DNA from: Candidatus Sumerlaeota bacterium
GTDB lineage: Bacteria > Sumerlaeota > Sumerlaeia > Sumerlaeales > Sumerlaeaceae
Direction of reading: 5' to 3'
NCBI GenBank assembly: GCA_017161655.1
Contig: JADFCV010000001.1
Coordinates: forward strand, 124,001 to 188,000
DNA: 64,000 bases
The notes below the pieces were generated by a model, which was not told the origin of the DNA, made no database searches, and worked only from the letters and a program-made list of their open reading frames with translations. Positions 1 through 10,179 of the stretch are shown here, piece after piece (the first letter of the stretch is position 1; each line of letters starts with the position of its first letter). The position numbers were made by a program, and so were the translations under genes.

Positions 1-1072
1 TACGAGATTTTTTCTTTGACGTCGGCGTTGCGCGGTTTGTTTCAGTCTTGTTCTCCGCTGCCAGGCGCAGGCAAAAAGAGAAATCTGAGCCTTTCCCCAG
101 CTGACTTGCCACTTTGATTTCGCCGCCCAGCTGCTGGACGATATGCTTCACAATGGCCAGTCCGAGGCCGCTTCCGCGCTCCTTGCCACCCACAGCGCCC
201 CGAGTGCGATAAAAACGTTCGAAGACCCGCGGCAGTTCCTCCGAGGGGATGCCGGGACCACGATCCTTTACGTGGGTCCACACAAACGGCCCGTGCACTT
301 CGCTCCAGATCGATACCATTCCCCCTGCGGGCGAGTATTTAATCGCATTGTCGAGGAGATTCACCATGATACGTTCGAGGTGTTCAGGGTTTGCCAAAAC
401 GTGCAGCCGTGCGCTTGGTCTTCGCAATCGCATCGAGATGTTTTTCATCTCGGCAAGCGGCCGTGTAGCTGCTACGGCGTTTTCTAGCTCTTCTGCCAGG
501 CAAACAGGAAAAATCTGAATCTGGGTGGTTGGATTCTCGAGCCGCGACAAACTGAGCAGGTCGAGCATAAGATTGTGCAGACGCTCCGTATGCTCAAAGA
601 TGATCGGCAAAAACTCCTTCACTCGGTCCAGCGTGAGGAACTTCGGATCGAGCAGCGTCTCAATGTAACCGCGCACGGCGGTGAGCGGCGTGCGGAGCTC
701 ATGCGAAACATTTGCGATGAAATCCCGACGCAATTGCTCAATGCGTCTTACTTCGGCATCATCTCGGACGAGAAAAAGGACGTCGCCTTCACTACCAACA
801 ACAGGCGCCAGAATAAGGCGACGCGATCCACTTTTGTCCAGCGAGAGTGCCACCGTGGTCTCGCTGGACTCCGAGGTCTCCTCCATTCGTTCAACGACGG
901 CTTGCGGGTCGAGACCCAATCGGCTTAGGTCATTCAAATGCTTCATTTCGCCGTAGGCCGCCTTCCATCGCGTGTTGGGATAGAGGCGGTCCATTTGCCA
1001 AACGTACAAACAAGCCTCCTCAGGCAAGCTGTCGAGCAAAGCGCGGAGGTTCTTGTTCAAACGTTTGATCAT
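1..1072 (-). CDS. Sensor histidine kinase, PhoR-like, 3' end cut by window edge
   Basis: About 357 codons are open from the ATG at 1072 to the window edge with no stop, so the C-terminus is missing. The start overlaps the stop of the response regulator gene as ATGA, so the pair is translationally coupled. Residues 1-110 look like a PAS-type sensing region. The H box reads NVSHELRTPL with the phospho-accepting His near residue 124, followed by an N box (NLLDNAIKYSP), G1 (DRGPGIP), F box (ERFYRT) and G2 (GSGLGLAIVKH). No transmembrane segment is visible, whereas classical PhoR is membrane anchored, so this is probably a cytoplasmic kinase or one recruited by a partner. Function as kinase is secure; the phosphate link rests on the regulator and the upstream repeats. 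Confidence 0.93.
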   Translation of the reverse strand, partial: MIKRLNKNLRALLDSLPEEACLYVWQMDRLYPNTRWKAAYGEMKHLNDLSRLGLDPQAVVERMEETSESSETTVALSLDKSGSRRLILAPVVGSEGDVLFLVRDDAEVRRIEQLRRDFIANVSHELRTPLTAVRGYIETLLDPKFLTLDRVKEFLPIIFEHTERLHNLMLDLLSLSRLENPTTQIQIFPVCLAEELENAVAATRPLAEMKNISMRLRRPSARLHVLANPEHLERIMVNLLDNAIKYSPAGGMVSIWSEVHGPFVWTHVKDRGPGIPSEELPRVFERFYRTRGAVGGKERGSGLGLAIVKHIVQQLGGEIKVASQLGKGSDFSFCLRLAAENKTETNRATPTSKKKSR

Positions 1073-1854
1073 TTTTTTGTTTCACCTGTGCTTCTCGAAA
1101 TTCTTTTGCGCTGTTGCGGGTTTTTGAGAGCCTTTTTCGATGCAGCACTTGGGCTTGCCTCGCTGGGTGGTTCCTCTAACCACCGGTAGCCGACACCGCG
1201 AACTGTCTCGATGTAGTTGCCTGCTAAACCGAGTTTCTGGCGCAGGCGTTTCACGTGGGTGTCAATTGTTCTGTGAGTCACGTTGGGCATGAAGCCCCAC
1301 GCCTTCTGCAACAGCTGTTGGCGGGAAAGGACTTTTCCCCGGTTTTGCAGCAACTCCACGAGAAGTCGCATTTCTGTGGCTGAGACTTCCACGAGGTCGT
1401 CTCCCACTTTCACGCGAAATCTTCCTTCGTCGACTTCGAGCACGCCGAAGCGAATCACTGGCGGTTTGGCATTAGCCCCCTTCCCTTCCACGAGCTTCTT
1501 GAGCCTCAACAAAAGTTCCCGTGGCGAGAATGGTTTCGCAAGATAATCGTCGGCGCCAACCTCAAGCCCCAGGACGCGGTCGGCTTCTTCGCCGCGCGCG
1601 GTCAGAATCAGGACTGGCAAAAGTTTCGTCTGCGGGGTCTGGCGAATTCGGCGGAGGATTTCGATGCCGTCAATGTCTGGGAGCATAAGATCGAGGATCA
1701 CAGCTGCCGGTAAGGTTTTTTGCAAAAGCTTCAGTGCCCTTTCGCCTTCTGCTACGACAACAGGGTCCCACCCTTCTTCCCGAAGGTGGAAAGCGACGAG
1801 GTCCGCAATCGCGGGCTCATCTTCAACCACGAGGATTCCACGGTTGTGGCTCAT
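1069..1854 (-). CDS. phoB: PhoB/OmpR-family response regulator
   Basis: A 261-residue DNA-binding response regulator. The receiver domain (about 6-120) carries the acidic pair at E11/D12, the phosphorylated Asp at 55 (ILDLMLPD) and the conserved Lys in AKPFSPREL. The C-terminal winged helix (about 135-232) has a recognition helix RTIDTHVKRLRQKL that closely resembles that of E. coli PhoB, and ends at GVGYRW. A Ser/Lys/Arg-rich tail of about 25 residues follows, longer than usual. GAGGAG lies 6 nt before the ATG. Three PhoB-box-like heptamers sit about 100 nt upstream, which supports a phosphate-starvation role and autoregulation, but no pst or phoU gene is in the window. The symbol is therefore an informed assignment rather than a proof. 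Confidence 0.85.
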   Translation of the reverse strand: MSHNRGILVVEDEPAIADLVAFHLREEGWDPVVVAEGERALKLLQKTLPAAVILDLMLPDIDGIEILRRIRQTPQTKLLPVLILTARGEEADRVLGLEVGADDYLAKPFSPRELLLRLKKLVEGKGANAKPPVIRFGVLEVDEGRFRVKVGDDLVEVSATEMRLLVELLQNRGKVLSRQQLLQKAWGFMPNVTHRTIDTHVKRLRQKLGLAGNYIETVRGVGYRWLEEPPSEASPSAASKKALKNPQQRKRISRSTGETKK

Positions 1855-1956
1855 TTCGAGCTCCTCGTTAGATTATGCTTCTTTAAATCAGATGTTCTGC
1901 GACTATGCCGAAAGCGCAGCTGCTCTCTTGCAACACCGAAACGGCTGCTTTCGCGA

Positions 1957-1985
1957 CTGTGATATTATTGTCACACTGCTGTCAC
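1957..1985 (+). promoter_or_regulatory. Triple PhoB-box-like direct repeat
   Basis: Three heptamers occur on the + strand at exact 11-bp intervals: CTGTGAT (1957-1963), TTGTCAC (1968-1974) and CTGTCAC (1979-1985). The known Pho box is a pair of CTGTCAT-like heptamers separated by 4 bp. The array lies between the 3' end of the batE-like gene and the 5' end of the response regulator gene. It is oriented away from the regulator gene, so it may act in reverse orientation or drive a transcript antisense to batE. Confidence 0.6.
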
Positions 1986-2000
1986 AAACATGCCGCGTCT

Positions 2001-2765
2001 CTAAATTTCTTCCGCAGCTTCGCTGCGCACAAACCCGACCTGGCCAGTCGGAAGGACAACGCTCTTCCAATCTCTCTCGGCATACTTCAGCGCTGGAAAT
2101 TTTTGCCCTTCCTTAGCGGTCATGAGACGGGAAAACGTGTTTGCTGGGCCACTGTAAATCGGTTCATCGTCACGCAAAAGAACAACGTAACGCTGGATAT
2201 GAGTTGCATAATAAGACCAACCTGTGAAGGCGGCTACGCAAACGAGAACACATACTCCAGCAATCCACACAGACTTGCTTCCGCGTTGTTTGTCCCGCCA
2301 AAGAATCCATCCTCCAACCAATGCTATCGCGAAAAAAACAACGCTGAATAGCCAGAGCCATTCGTCGAAGCTTAGCATATCACGAACGTGATAAAACGGA
2401 AGCCACAAAATGAATGGCTCATTCTGGCTTCCTGGGGGAGCGACAAGCTGAAGATTCGCAAGAATATCAGGATCCCGCGGATTTAGCTTTTTAGCCTTTT
2501 CCAGATAGAGAACCGCTTCGCCAGTTTGTGCAAGATGCGCAAATGTCGTTCCAAGGTTGTAGTAAAGGTCTGCCGAAATAATCCCACTGGTCACCAAATC
2601 CTCGTAAAGCTTTGCAGCCTGCCGAAAATCTTTATCTCGAAACGCATTGTTGGCCTGGGCGAACACAGTTTCGTAATCTTCTGGTGCCCCTACGGCAGGC
2701 AGAGAGAATGCAAGGTTGGCGAGGAGCCCCATAACAAGCACGAACACAGTCATTATTCGAGGCAT
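2001..2765 (-). CDS. BatE-like TPR/SH3 membrane protein
   Basis: A 254-residue protein at the distal end of the Bat operon. It has a signal peptide (hydrophobic about 4-26, ending VGA), two to three TPR units (about 30-105; ADLYYNLGTTFAHLAQTGEA), two transmembrane helices (about 133-155 and 165-185) and a C-terminal bacterial SH3-like domain (about 190-254; VVLLRDDEPIYSGP, GFVRSEAAEEI). This order is that of BatE-type proteins. Its ATG lies inside the end of the upstream batD-like gene. TPR and SH3 parts would face the periplasm. Its biochemical role is unknown; BatE-type proteins are linked to aerotolerance and envelope stress in Bacteroides and Leptospira. Confidence 0.85.
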   Translation of the reverse strand: MPRIMTVFVLVMGLLANLAFSLPAVGAPEDYETVFAQANNAFRDKDFRQAAKLYEDLVTSGIISADLYYNLGTTFAHLAQTGEAVLYLEKAKKLNPRDPDILANLQLVAPPGSQNEPFILWLPFYHVRDMLSFDEWLWLFSVVFFAIALVGGWILWRDKQRGSKSVWIAGVCVLVCVAAFTGWSYYATHIQRYVVLLRDDEPIYSGPANTFSRLMTAKEGQKFPALKYAERDWKSVVLPTGQVGFVRSEAAEEI

Positions 2766-4704
2766 TTGCTTACCTCCTCAACCACCTGCTTGAGTCGTGG
2801 CGCGCTTGCCCGGAGCGACGCGCTGGACGTGCTCCCCGGTGCATACCGAATGCTGTCGCATGTTTCGAGCAATTGACGAAGTTCGCTGATCAAAGTTTCC
2901 GGCACGTCTTTTGTGGCAAGTTGGGTGCAAAGCTCTTCTGTGGTGAGTGCTCCTATAGATAAGCCCAAAAGCGAAGCAAAGTAATCTCTCAATGCTCCCG
3001 CAAGCTTCTCGCTGGTCTCGACGATCTCAGAGTCGTCGACTGTTTCAAGTCGGCGCAACGTCTCGCGCAGACGGGCGTGACAGAGACCGCGCCGGTACCG
3101 AGCATTAGCTTCATTGTTGTAGCGCCTGCGTCTGGCAAGGATCGCACTGGAAACAAGCCAAGTTGCCGCGAGTGCAATGAGGACGCTCTGCACAGTATGC
3201 TCGCGTCGTAAATCGGCAGCGGTTTTCACATTCATGTGTTCGTGAATATATCTCAGATCTTTTCGCACTTCCGGTCCAGCCGCGCGTGACGCGGCAACTG
3301 TCGCCGGTTGACTCGTGACAGGTGCGGTCAGAACAGGCATGCTTGTCCCTGGCGCCACGACGAGTGTCAGCTCGTTCGTTCGCAGGAGCTCGTACTGACC
3401 GGTTTTGGGATTAAAGATCGCAGTTTCTATTGGCGGAAGAACAATTTTTCCGTCGCGTGTTGCACGAAAGATGTAATCAAACGTCTTGCTAGTGATAAGC
3501 TTGTTGTTCTCGATTTTCCGATCGAAAGAACTCTTGGGCTCCTCTAGGAGTCTTAGCGCATCGGATTCTGGAAATGGCGGTGGGACAGCCACACTTGCGT
3601 TCCCTTCCCCGCGCAAAATCACACGCAACCGAGCCACGTCCTCATTGGCGACGAGATGATCCTTGTCTACTGAAGCTTCGAGAGTAAACTTCCCCACCGC
3701 CCCACAGAAGTTTGCGGGCTTGCCTTGCGTTGGGAGCGGTTTCACGTCCAGCTCGATGGGAATGGATTGCGCGATGACGGCCAGCCGTTGCGAGTCGAAA
3801 GGATCCAGGGAAAAGACATCGTCAAACAATGAATCGTCGAGTATCCCGCGACTCCGCTGCTGGCGTGAGGGGAGCAGCAACGTCATTTGAACAGGCTCGA
3901 TGGTCATCCTTCCGGAACGGGTTGGCGTAAGGGCAACCTGATAGATGGGAGCTACAGCGTATCGCCGTCCCCCGACAACCTGCTCTTCAAACCGCAGATT
4001 TGTCTGAAGGCGATAAAGCTCTTCCTTGAGAAAGTCTTTCAGCTGCGGAAGCTGTGGTTCAGTAGCCCTGAATCCTTTTGCTGAGAGTCCCGTGCGCGCC
4101 AACCCTTCCTGGTCTATGAAGAGGTGATAACTCAGCAAAAATTGTTGCCCACTCACTGGTTGAGTCGTCTCTGCAACGGCTAGGATAAAGACCTTGCCAG
4201 CAAGGGCTTTTTCCAGCTGGGGCGCATTCGGCACGCGCGGTGGCACGACGAAACCTCGGAGATCCGGAGGAACCGCCTCATCCGGCGCCTGCAGAGATTG
4301 ACCCACTCGCACCTCGACTTCGTTTGTCTCGTAGATTTCGCCGTCTACGGCAATCGTCGTCGGAGGAATGCGAAAAGTGCCCGCGCGCTTTGGCACGAAA
4401 GTGTAACGAAACTCTTGGGTTCGCGTCTGCCGCCCATTGGTGATCGAGATTTGCTGAAAGGTCCCCGCTGGGGCAAAATCAGAAATCCCTGAGTCGGGCG
4501 ACAGTTCGGGGAGCTGGAGCTGAGGTGTTTCCTCCATCGCGCTACATTCCACTCGCACGGTGTACAAAACCCGTTCGCCAACTTGCGGGTTCTTGGGCGA
4601 TATCTCAGCCGTAACGCGACACGGGCGCTCGCCCATGACCACGCCAGCCAAAAGCAGAACCACTGCTCCTATGAGGATTGCTAGCACCGTCGTGTTGTGA
4701 CGCA

Positions 4705-4711
<7 letters not shown>
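2753..4711 (-). CDS. batD: BatD family protein
   Basis: A 652-residue membrane protein with the BatD layout: an N-terminal signal segment (about 7-25), a long extracytoplasmic region of Ig-like beta domains (NPQVGERVLYTVRVEC near 40 and repeated later), a transmembrane helix near 505-525 (VLIALAATWLVSSAILA) and a cytoplasmic helical tail. Translation starts a few bases before the stop of batC. BatD proteins are thought to form a scaffold with the VWA proteins BatA and BatB. The tail (DYFASLLGLSIGALTTEEL) resembles the helical tail of the DUF4381-like protein at 7810, suggesting two related assembly partners in one operon. Confidence 0.9.
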
Positions 4712-5777
<1,066 letters not shown>

Positions 5778-5781
<4 letters not shown>

Positions 5782-6782
5782 TCCGTCAATCCCTCCGGAC
5801 TGCGCCGCGTTTCGAAGATGAACATCTCCAGTATCAGCAAGCTTAATGCCAGCCCGATGAACCACGGGAACCGCTCACGATAAATTCGGAATACAGTCTC
5901 TTGCTCGCCGCGGTGTTGCATCTGCTCGATCTCTGAGAGAATTGGCTGAATCTCTGCAAAACCAGCAGGGTTCGCTTTGTAAGCACTGCCCTTCGTCAGT
6001 TCGGCAATTCTCGTTAGAGTTTCGAAATCGAGTCGGGTGGACACCACTCGGCCTTGCTTGTCGACTTTGTATCCGCCTTCTTCAGGGATAGGCATCCCCT
6101 GGCTTGTTCCAATACCAATGCAGTATATTCGCACGCCTGCTTTCGCTGCTTTTTCAGCCATGGCGACGGCCTGTCCGCCGTGGTCCTCCCCGTCGGTGAG
6201 CAGCACGATGACCTTGTCGCCCTGTGCAGCTAGTTCGAGTGCGCCCATCGCCACATCCAGCGCCCGCCCGATGTCAGTGCCAGGCTTCGATACGCTTGTG
6301 GTATCAAGTCCCTGAAGAGCTGCTTTTGCCATCGCGTAGTCAGCGGTAAGCGGGCACACGACCGCAGCGTCTCCTGCGAACGCCACAATCCCGACACGGT
6401 CTCCTTTCAGGCTCCACAAAATGTTCTGAAGAAGCTCCTTGGCACGACCAAGCCGATTTGGCTTGTAATCCTCCGCCAGCATGCTCTTGGACACGTCCAC
6501 TGCGATGATAAGATCAATGCCCGCGGACACGATCCGACGGTCTTCGTAACCCCATTGCGGACGCGCTCCCGCAAGGATGGCCGCGGCTAGGCCGCTCAGG
6601 AAGAGAAGCGCACCCACCACCCGTCGCTGTCGGCTGAGGTGCGAGATGATCATCGGATGAAGCCGTGCAGCAGCGAACCGCTCACGCAAAACCGTGCGCC
6701 TTTTTTCCCGCGCATAAAGCAGCAGGGCAACAACCGGCAATGCGAAGATAAGGAAAAGAAATGAGGGGTTCGCGAATTTCAT
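5778..6782 (-). CDS. batB: BatB-like VWA domain membrane protein
   Basis: A 334-residue protein with two N-terminal transmembrane helices (about 8-25 and 55-72), a VWA domain (about 88-285) and a C-terminal helix (about 305-323). The metal-ion-dependent adhesion site is DVSKSM near residue 97, with downstream Thr and Asp elements (LLTDGEDHGG). Both ends overlap neighbours by four bases (ATGA), so it is made together with BatA and BatC. VWA proteins of this class bind partner proteins through a divalent metal; here the partners are likely BatA, BatC and BatD at the inner membrane. Confidence 0.92.
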
Positions 6783-7813
6783 GGCACCTTCACTCCACGC
6801 GTTGCCGCGACTACCTGCTCTAACGCTAACAGGAGAAGGGCGGCGAGAATAAACTTGGGGGCTAGTTCGTCGAAGCGGTCGAACTGGGTGCTCTGAACGC
6901 GTGTCTTCTCAAGCTTGTCAATCTGGCGATAGATTTCTCGAAGCTTCTCATTGCTTGTGGCATGGAAATAGAGTCCCCCCGTTTTTTCAGCAATAGCCTT
7001 CAGTGTTTTTTCGTCCAACCCAGCCTCTGCGGGAAACATACCCGCAAAAAGTCCCTGGCGAGCCTGTTCGAGGTCGGTGCCGACGCCTATGGTATAGATG
7101 CGCACTTTCAAGGCTTTTGCCGCGTCCGCAGCGGCCAGCGGATCCACGTTTCCGGCGTTATTCTCGCCATCAGTGAGCAGCACAATGACTTTGCTTTTTG
7201 CTTTGCTGGATTCCAGCTTCTTTAAGGCCGTCGCGATACCCATTCCGATGGCTGTCGCTCGCTCGTCGACAATGCCAAACTGAACCTTGTCGATAAATTT
7301 CTGCACAACCACATAATCGAGCGTAAGCGGTACGAGCGTTGCCGCTGTGGCGCCGAAAACTACCAGACCGATGCGATCGCCCCGACGCCCCGCCACGAAT
7401 TCCTTAAGGACCTCTTTCGCGGCTTCGAGTCGATTCGGCGAGAAATCTTCGGTGCGCATCGAGCCCGAAACGTCCAGCAACAACATGATATCTATTCCTT
7501 CTGCATAGCTCTTGCGCTCGACGCGCCCGAATTGCGGGCGCGCCAATGTTGTTGCCAGTAATACAAGGGCTAACATGCGTAGCAGGCGTGGTAGCCAGAG
7601 CCACACGTTGCCGGTGGCTGGGCGAGCAAGCTTCACCAGCGACAAATTGCTGTGGATGATCACCGCTGAACGGCGGCGGAAGAGAAATTCGGCCAAAAGG
7701 GCCGCAAAAATGACAGCAAGCACCACCAGCAGCATCCACGGTGCAGCAAACCGGAAATGATCGGTTGTCTCAGGTCCGTGGCCAGTGATGAACCGGGCAA
7801 GCTCAGTCATCAT
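6779..7813 (-). CDS. batA: BatA-like VWA domain membrane protein
   Basis: A 344-residue paralogue of BatB: N-terminal helices (about 24-45 and 75-92), a VWA domain (about 100-300) and a C-terminal helix (about 315-335). The MIDAS motif is LLLDVSGSM near residue 115, a full DxSxS, with the later LLTDGENNAG. It starts within the stop of the DUF4381-like gene and ends within the start of batB, both as ATGA overlaps. Order and coupling make it a core Bat complex subunit. Confidence 0.93.
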   Translation of the reverse strand: MMTELARFITGHGPETTDHFRFAAPWMLLVVLAVIFAALLAEFLFRRRSAVIIHSNLSLVKLARPATGNVWLWLPRLLRMLALVLLATTLARPQFGRVERKSYAEGIDIMLLLDVSGSMRTEDFSPNRLEAAKEVLKEFVAGRRGDRIGLVVFGATAATLVPLTLDYVVVQKFIDKVQFGIVDERATAIGMGIATALKKLESSKAKSKVIVLLTDGENNAGNVDPLAAADAAKALKVRIYTIGVGTDLEQARQGLFAGMFPAEAGLDEKTLKAIAEKTGGLYFHATSNEKLREIYRQIDKLEKTRVQSTQFDRFDELAPKFILAALLLLALEQVVAATRGVKVP

Positions 7814-8790
7814 TGTTGGCCTCCCTGAGATGCTGGATTTCCCTCGGCAGCCGGTGCGATGAACGGGGTCTGACGAACGATCGCACGTGCTCTTTCCAGC
7901 GCACGTTCGGCAGTTACTGGATCGGGCCGGTATTTTGCGAATTTCACCAGGTCAGCTTCCTCAAGGAGCGAGAGAATCTCCCGCTCAAGGCTCGGGGGGA
8001 CGGGCTTGTCTTCAAGTTCCCTAACCAGCTCGCTGGTGGTGCACTCCAGACCGTCGAAGCCAAAAACCTTACCAAGAAAAACGCGAACCGTATCCGAGAG
8101 GCGCGAATAGAACTCTTTGAACTGTCGCTTGGCAATCAGCCCTTCATTCTCGAGCTGCTGCAATTCCTCCAACGCGGCAAGGTCCGGTGGAAGAGGAGCC
8201 TTCGCTTTCTCCTGGAGCTGGCGTCGCCATCTCCAGAGTGCAACCAAGAGAAGCGCCAAAGCCACGAGCGCAAAAGCTAATAGCGCGTAAGGGAGGGCTT
8301 TTACTACCGGCGGGGGAAGGAGTGTTCCCGCCGGCTCTGCAAGTTTCAATGCAAAGGGCACCGTTGTGAGTTCATCGGGACTCAGATGCGAACGAATTTC
8401 GATTGGCAGGAGTGGGATTTCCTCTCTGACGCCCTGTTTCGAGCGCACCGTGAGCGGAGGTAATGGTTGGCGGCCAGCGGCAAGACCTATCAATTCGACA
8501 GCAAGACGTGTTGCCTTTCCGCGGACCTGTAATGTGATCGGCTTTGCGGTGCGCGTCCATGTGGTCTGATTGTCGCGCAAGAAGTTTTCGTCGGGCACCA
8601 ATTCCGAAGTGTTCTCGCCTTCAAGAATAAGTGAAAGCTGGAACGGCACACCTACGACTGGCTGCTTGGGCTCGGTCTCCTGTCGCACTCGTAAGGAAGA
8701 AGAGAACGCAACCTCGCAACGTAGGAGCGCTACGAGCACGACAACAAAAACCAGTGTTGTAGACTGGAGGTTTTTTCGGGACCTGATCAT
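7810..8790 (-). CDS. DUF4381-like membrane protein of the Bat operon
   Basis: A 326-residue protein with a signal peptide (about 10-32), an extracytoplasmic beta-rich domain (about 35-165) resembling one BatD Ig-like unit (PVVGVPFQLSLILEG), a transmembrane helix (about 182-205) and a cytoplasmic helical domain (about 215-310; FKEFYSRLSDTVRVFLGKVFGFDGLECTTSELV). Proteins of this layout are common between DUF58 and BatA genes. It may work as a short BatD-like partner of BatA. ATGA overlaps on both sides show tight coupling. The family name is recognised from layout and context, not from a search. Confidence 0.75.
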   Translation of the reverse strand: MIRSRKNLQSTTLVFVVVLVALLRCEVAFSSSLRVRQETEPKQPVVGVPFQLSLILEGENTSELVPDENFLRDNQTTWTRTAKPITLQVRGKATRLAVELIGLAAGRQPLPPLTVRSKQGVREEIPLLPIEIRSHLSPDELTTVPFALKLAEPAGTLLPPPVVKALPYALLAFALVALALLLVALWRWRRQLQEKAKAPLPPDLAALEELQQLENEGLIAKRQFKEFYSRLSDTVRVFLGKVFGFDGLECTTSELVRELEDKPVPPSLEREILSLLEEADLVKFAKYRPDPVTAERALERARAIVRQTPFIAPAAEGNPASQGGQQ

Positions 8791-10175
8791 TCGGAAACGT
8801 GTATCTCTGTTGGACGCGGAACGGATTCGGAATTTGTTGTTAGACCTTCGATGGCTTTCAGCTGCTCGATGATTCGCGCTTTAGCCTCTTTCTCGATTTG
8901 TAAGGGATACTTCTTTCGCAAGGACTCCTTGAGCTGCGACTCCATCTGTGCTAACTTTTGCGAGCGCAGTGTGATTTCAATTTGTCCACGAACCTCATCC
9001 AGTGTTTTTTCGATCTTGGGGAGGCGCTTAAAGACCACAAATAGCCAGTAATAATCGCCAATGCGGAGGGGCCCAACAGTCTTTCCTTCTTCCACAGAGC
9101 GCAGCTTTTGCATGAGATCTCCTGCGTCACCCACAACGGGGAGTCGCGTCTCATTGCTCTCCACTACGCCAAGCAATCCATCCAAGCCCATTAGCTCTCT
9201 ATGAGTCGTGAAGCTTGTGTTGAGATCCCGCCAAGACGCTCCTTTCTCGTAAAGCTGCTTAGCGGTTAGAACAGGCGTTTCTGTTGTTGCTGCGATTGCG
9301 CCTACACTCAGGCGTTCCGGCACCGAGAAACGGTCGCGATGGTTTTCGTAATAACTTTTTATTTCGTCATCGCTGACAATTCGAGATTTCTCACGTTGCT
9401 CGGCCATCCATTGCTGACCCAGCAGAGTACGTTGATAGTCATAAAGCTGCGCTGCGATTCCCGAGCGCAGGTGCATACCCTCCGCCACCGCAGCTCGAAA
9501 CGCGAGCTCCTTTTGAAAAAACTCATCGATCATCTGATCAATTCGTTGATCTTTCGGATTAAAAAGAAACTCTTGCGGGTAGCCACGTTGAGCAAGATAT
9601 CGGGCTACTGCGCCGGCACGAATTTCTGTGTCGCCCACATGCGCGATCACCTTTCCAGAGCGATCCTCAGGCGGTGGGGCCAGCAAGCGGACTTCCTGGG
9701 TGAGTTCACCGGACGTTTCCTCGGTGGCGGCAAAAAGCTCCACAGCTCCGCGAGTCGCAATTTTCTCTCGCAGTTCTGCCATTTTGGCTTTGATCTCAGG
9801 CTTATCCACGGTGCGTGGGTGTAACCGACGAGCTCGATTGTAGAAAGCCAGTGCCAGCTCGGGATCATCGAGTCGCCGGTCATAAAGCTCTGCGATCTTC
9901 AAAGCCAACTCCGCCTTTTCCTTGCGCGAAAGCCTCGGGTTGTCCATCGCCTGGCGATATTCTAGAATCGCCGTTGCATAATCGGATTTCTTGATAAGTC
10001 GTTCTGCTGCCGATACATGGCTCTGCGCAATGCGCTGTTGGCGTTGATCATACTGCCAAACGCCAATGACCAAAATCAGTGCGAGCAAGGTCCAGTAGAT
10101 GCCCTTCGGTATCCGTTGTCGGTCTTGTGGCTCAATTTCCGGTTTCATGCTTCGGCGCAGTTTGACCTTACGCAC
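8787..10175 (-). CDS. Anchored TPR and parvulin-type peptidyl-prolyl isomerase, SurA-like
   Basis: A 462-residue protein starting at a GTG with GAGG about 10 nt upstream. It has a single N-terminal membrane anchor (about 26-42), TPR-like helices (about 45-130), a SurA-type N-domain element (IAHVGDTEIRAGAVARYLAQRGYP near 170-190) and a PPIC-like region (about 280-385) that is divergent, lacking some typical parvulin residues. A foldase is not a usual member of the Bat gene set; here it sits between DUF58 and the DUF4381-like gene within the coupled operon. It may assist folding of the extracytoplasmic Bat domains. Catalytic isomerase activity is uncertain. Confidence 0.8.
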   Translation of the reverse strand: MRKVKLRRSMKPEIEPQDRQRIPKGIYWTLLALILVIGVWQYDQRQQRIAQSHVSAAERLIKKSDYATAILEYRQAMDNPRLSRKEKAELALKIAELYDRRLDDPELALAFYNRARRLHPRTVDKPEIKAKMAELREKIATRGAVELFAATEETSGELTQEVRLLAPPPEDRSGKVIAHVGDTEIRAGAVARYLAQRGYPQEFLFNPKDQRIDQMIDEFFQKELAFRAAVAEGMHLRSGIAAQLYDYQRTLLGQQWMAEQREKSRIVSDDEIKSYYENHRDRFSVPERLSVGAIAATTETPVLTAKQLYEKGASWRDLNTSFTTHRELMGLDGLLGVVESNETRLPVVGDAGDLMQKLRSVEEGKTVGPLRIGDYYWLFVVFKRLPKIEKTLDEVRGQIEITLRSQKLAQMESQLKESLRKKYPLQIEKEAKARIIEQLKAIEGLTTNSESVPRPTEIHVSE

Positions 10176-10179
10176 GGTC

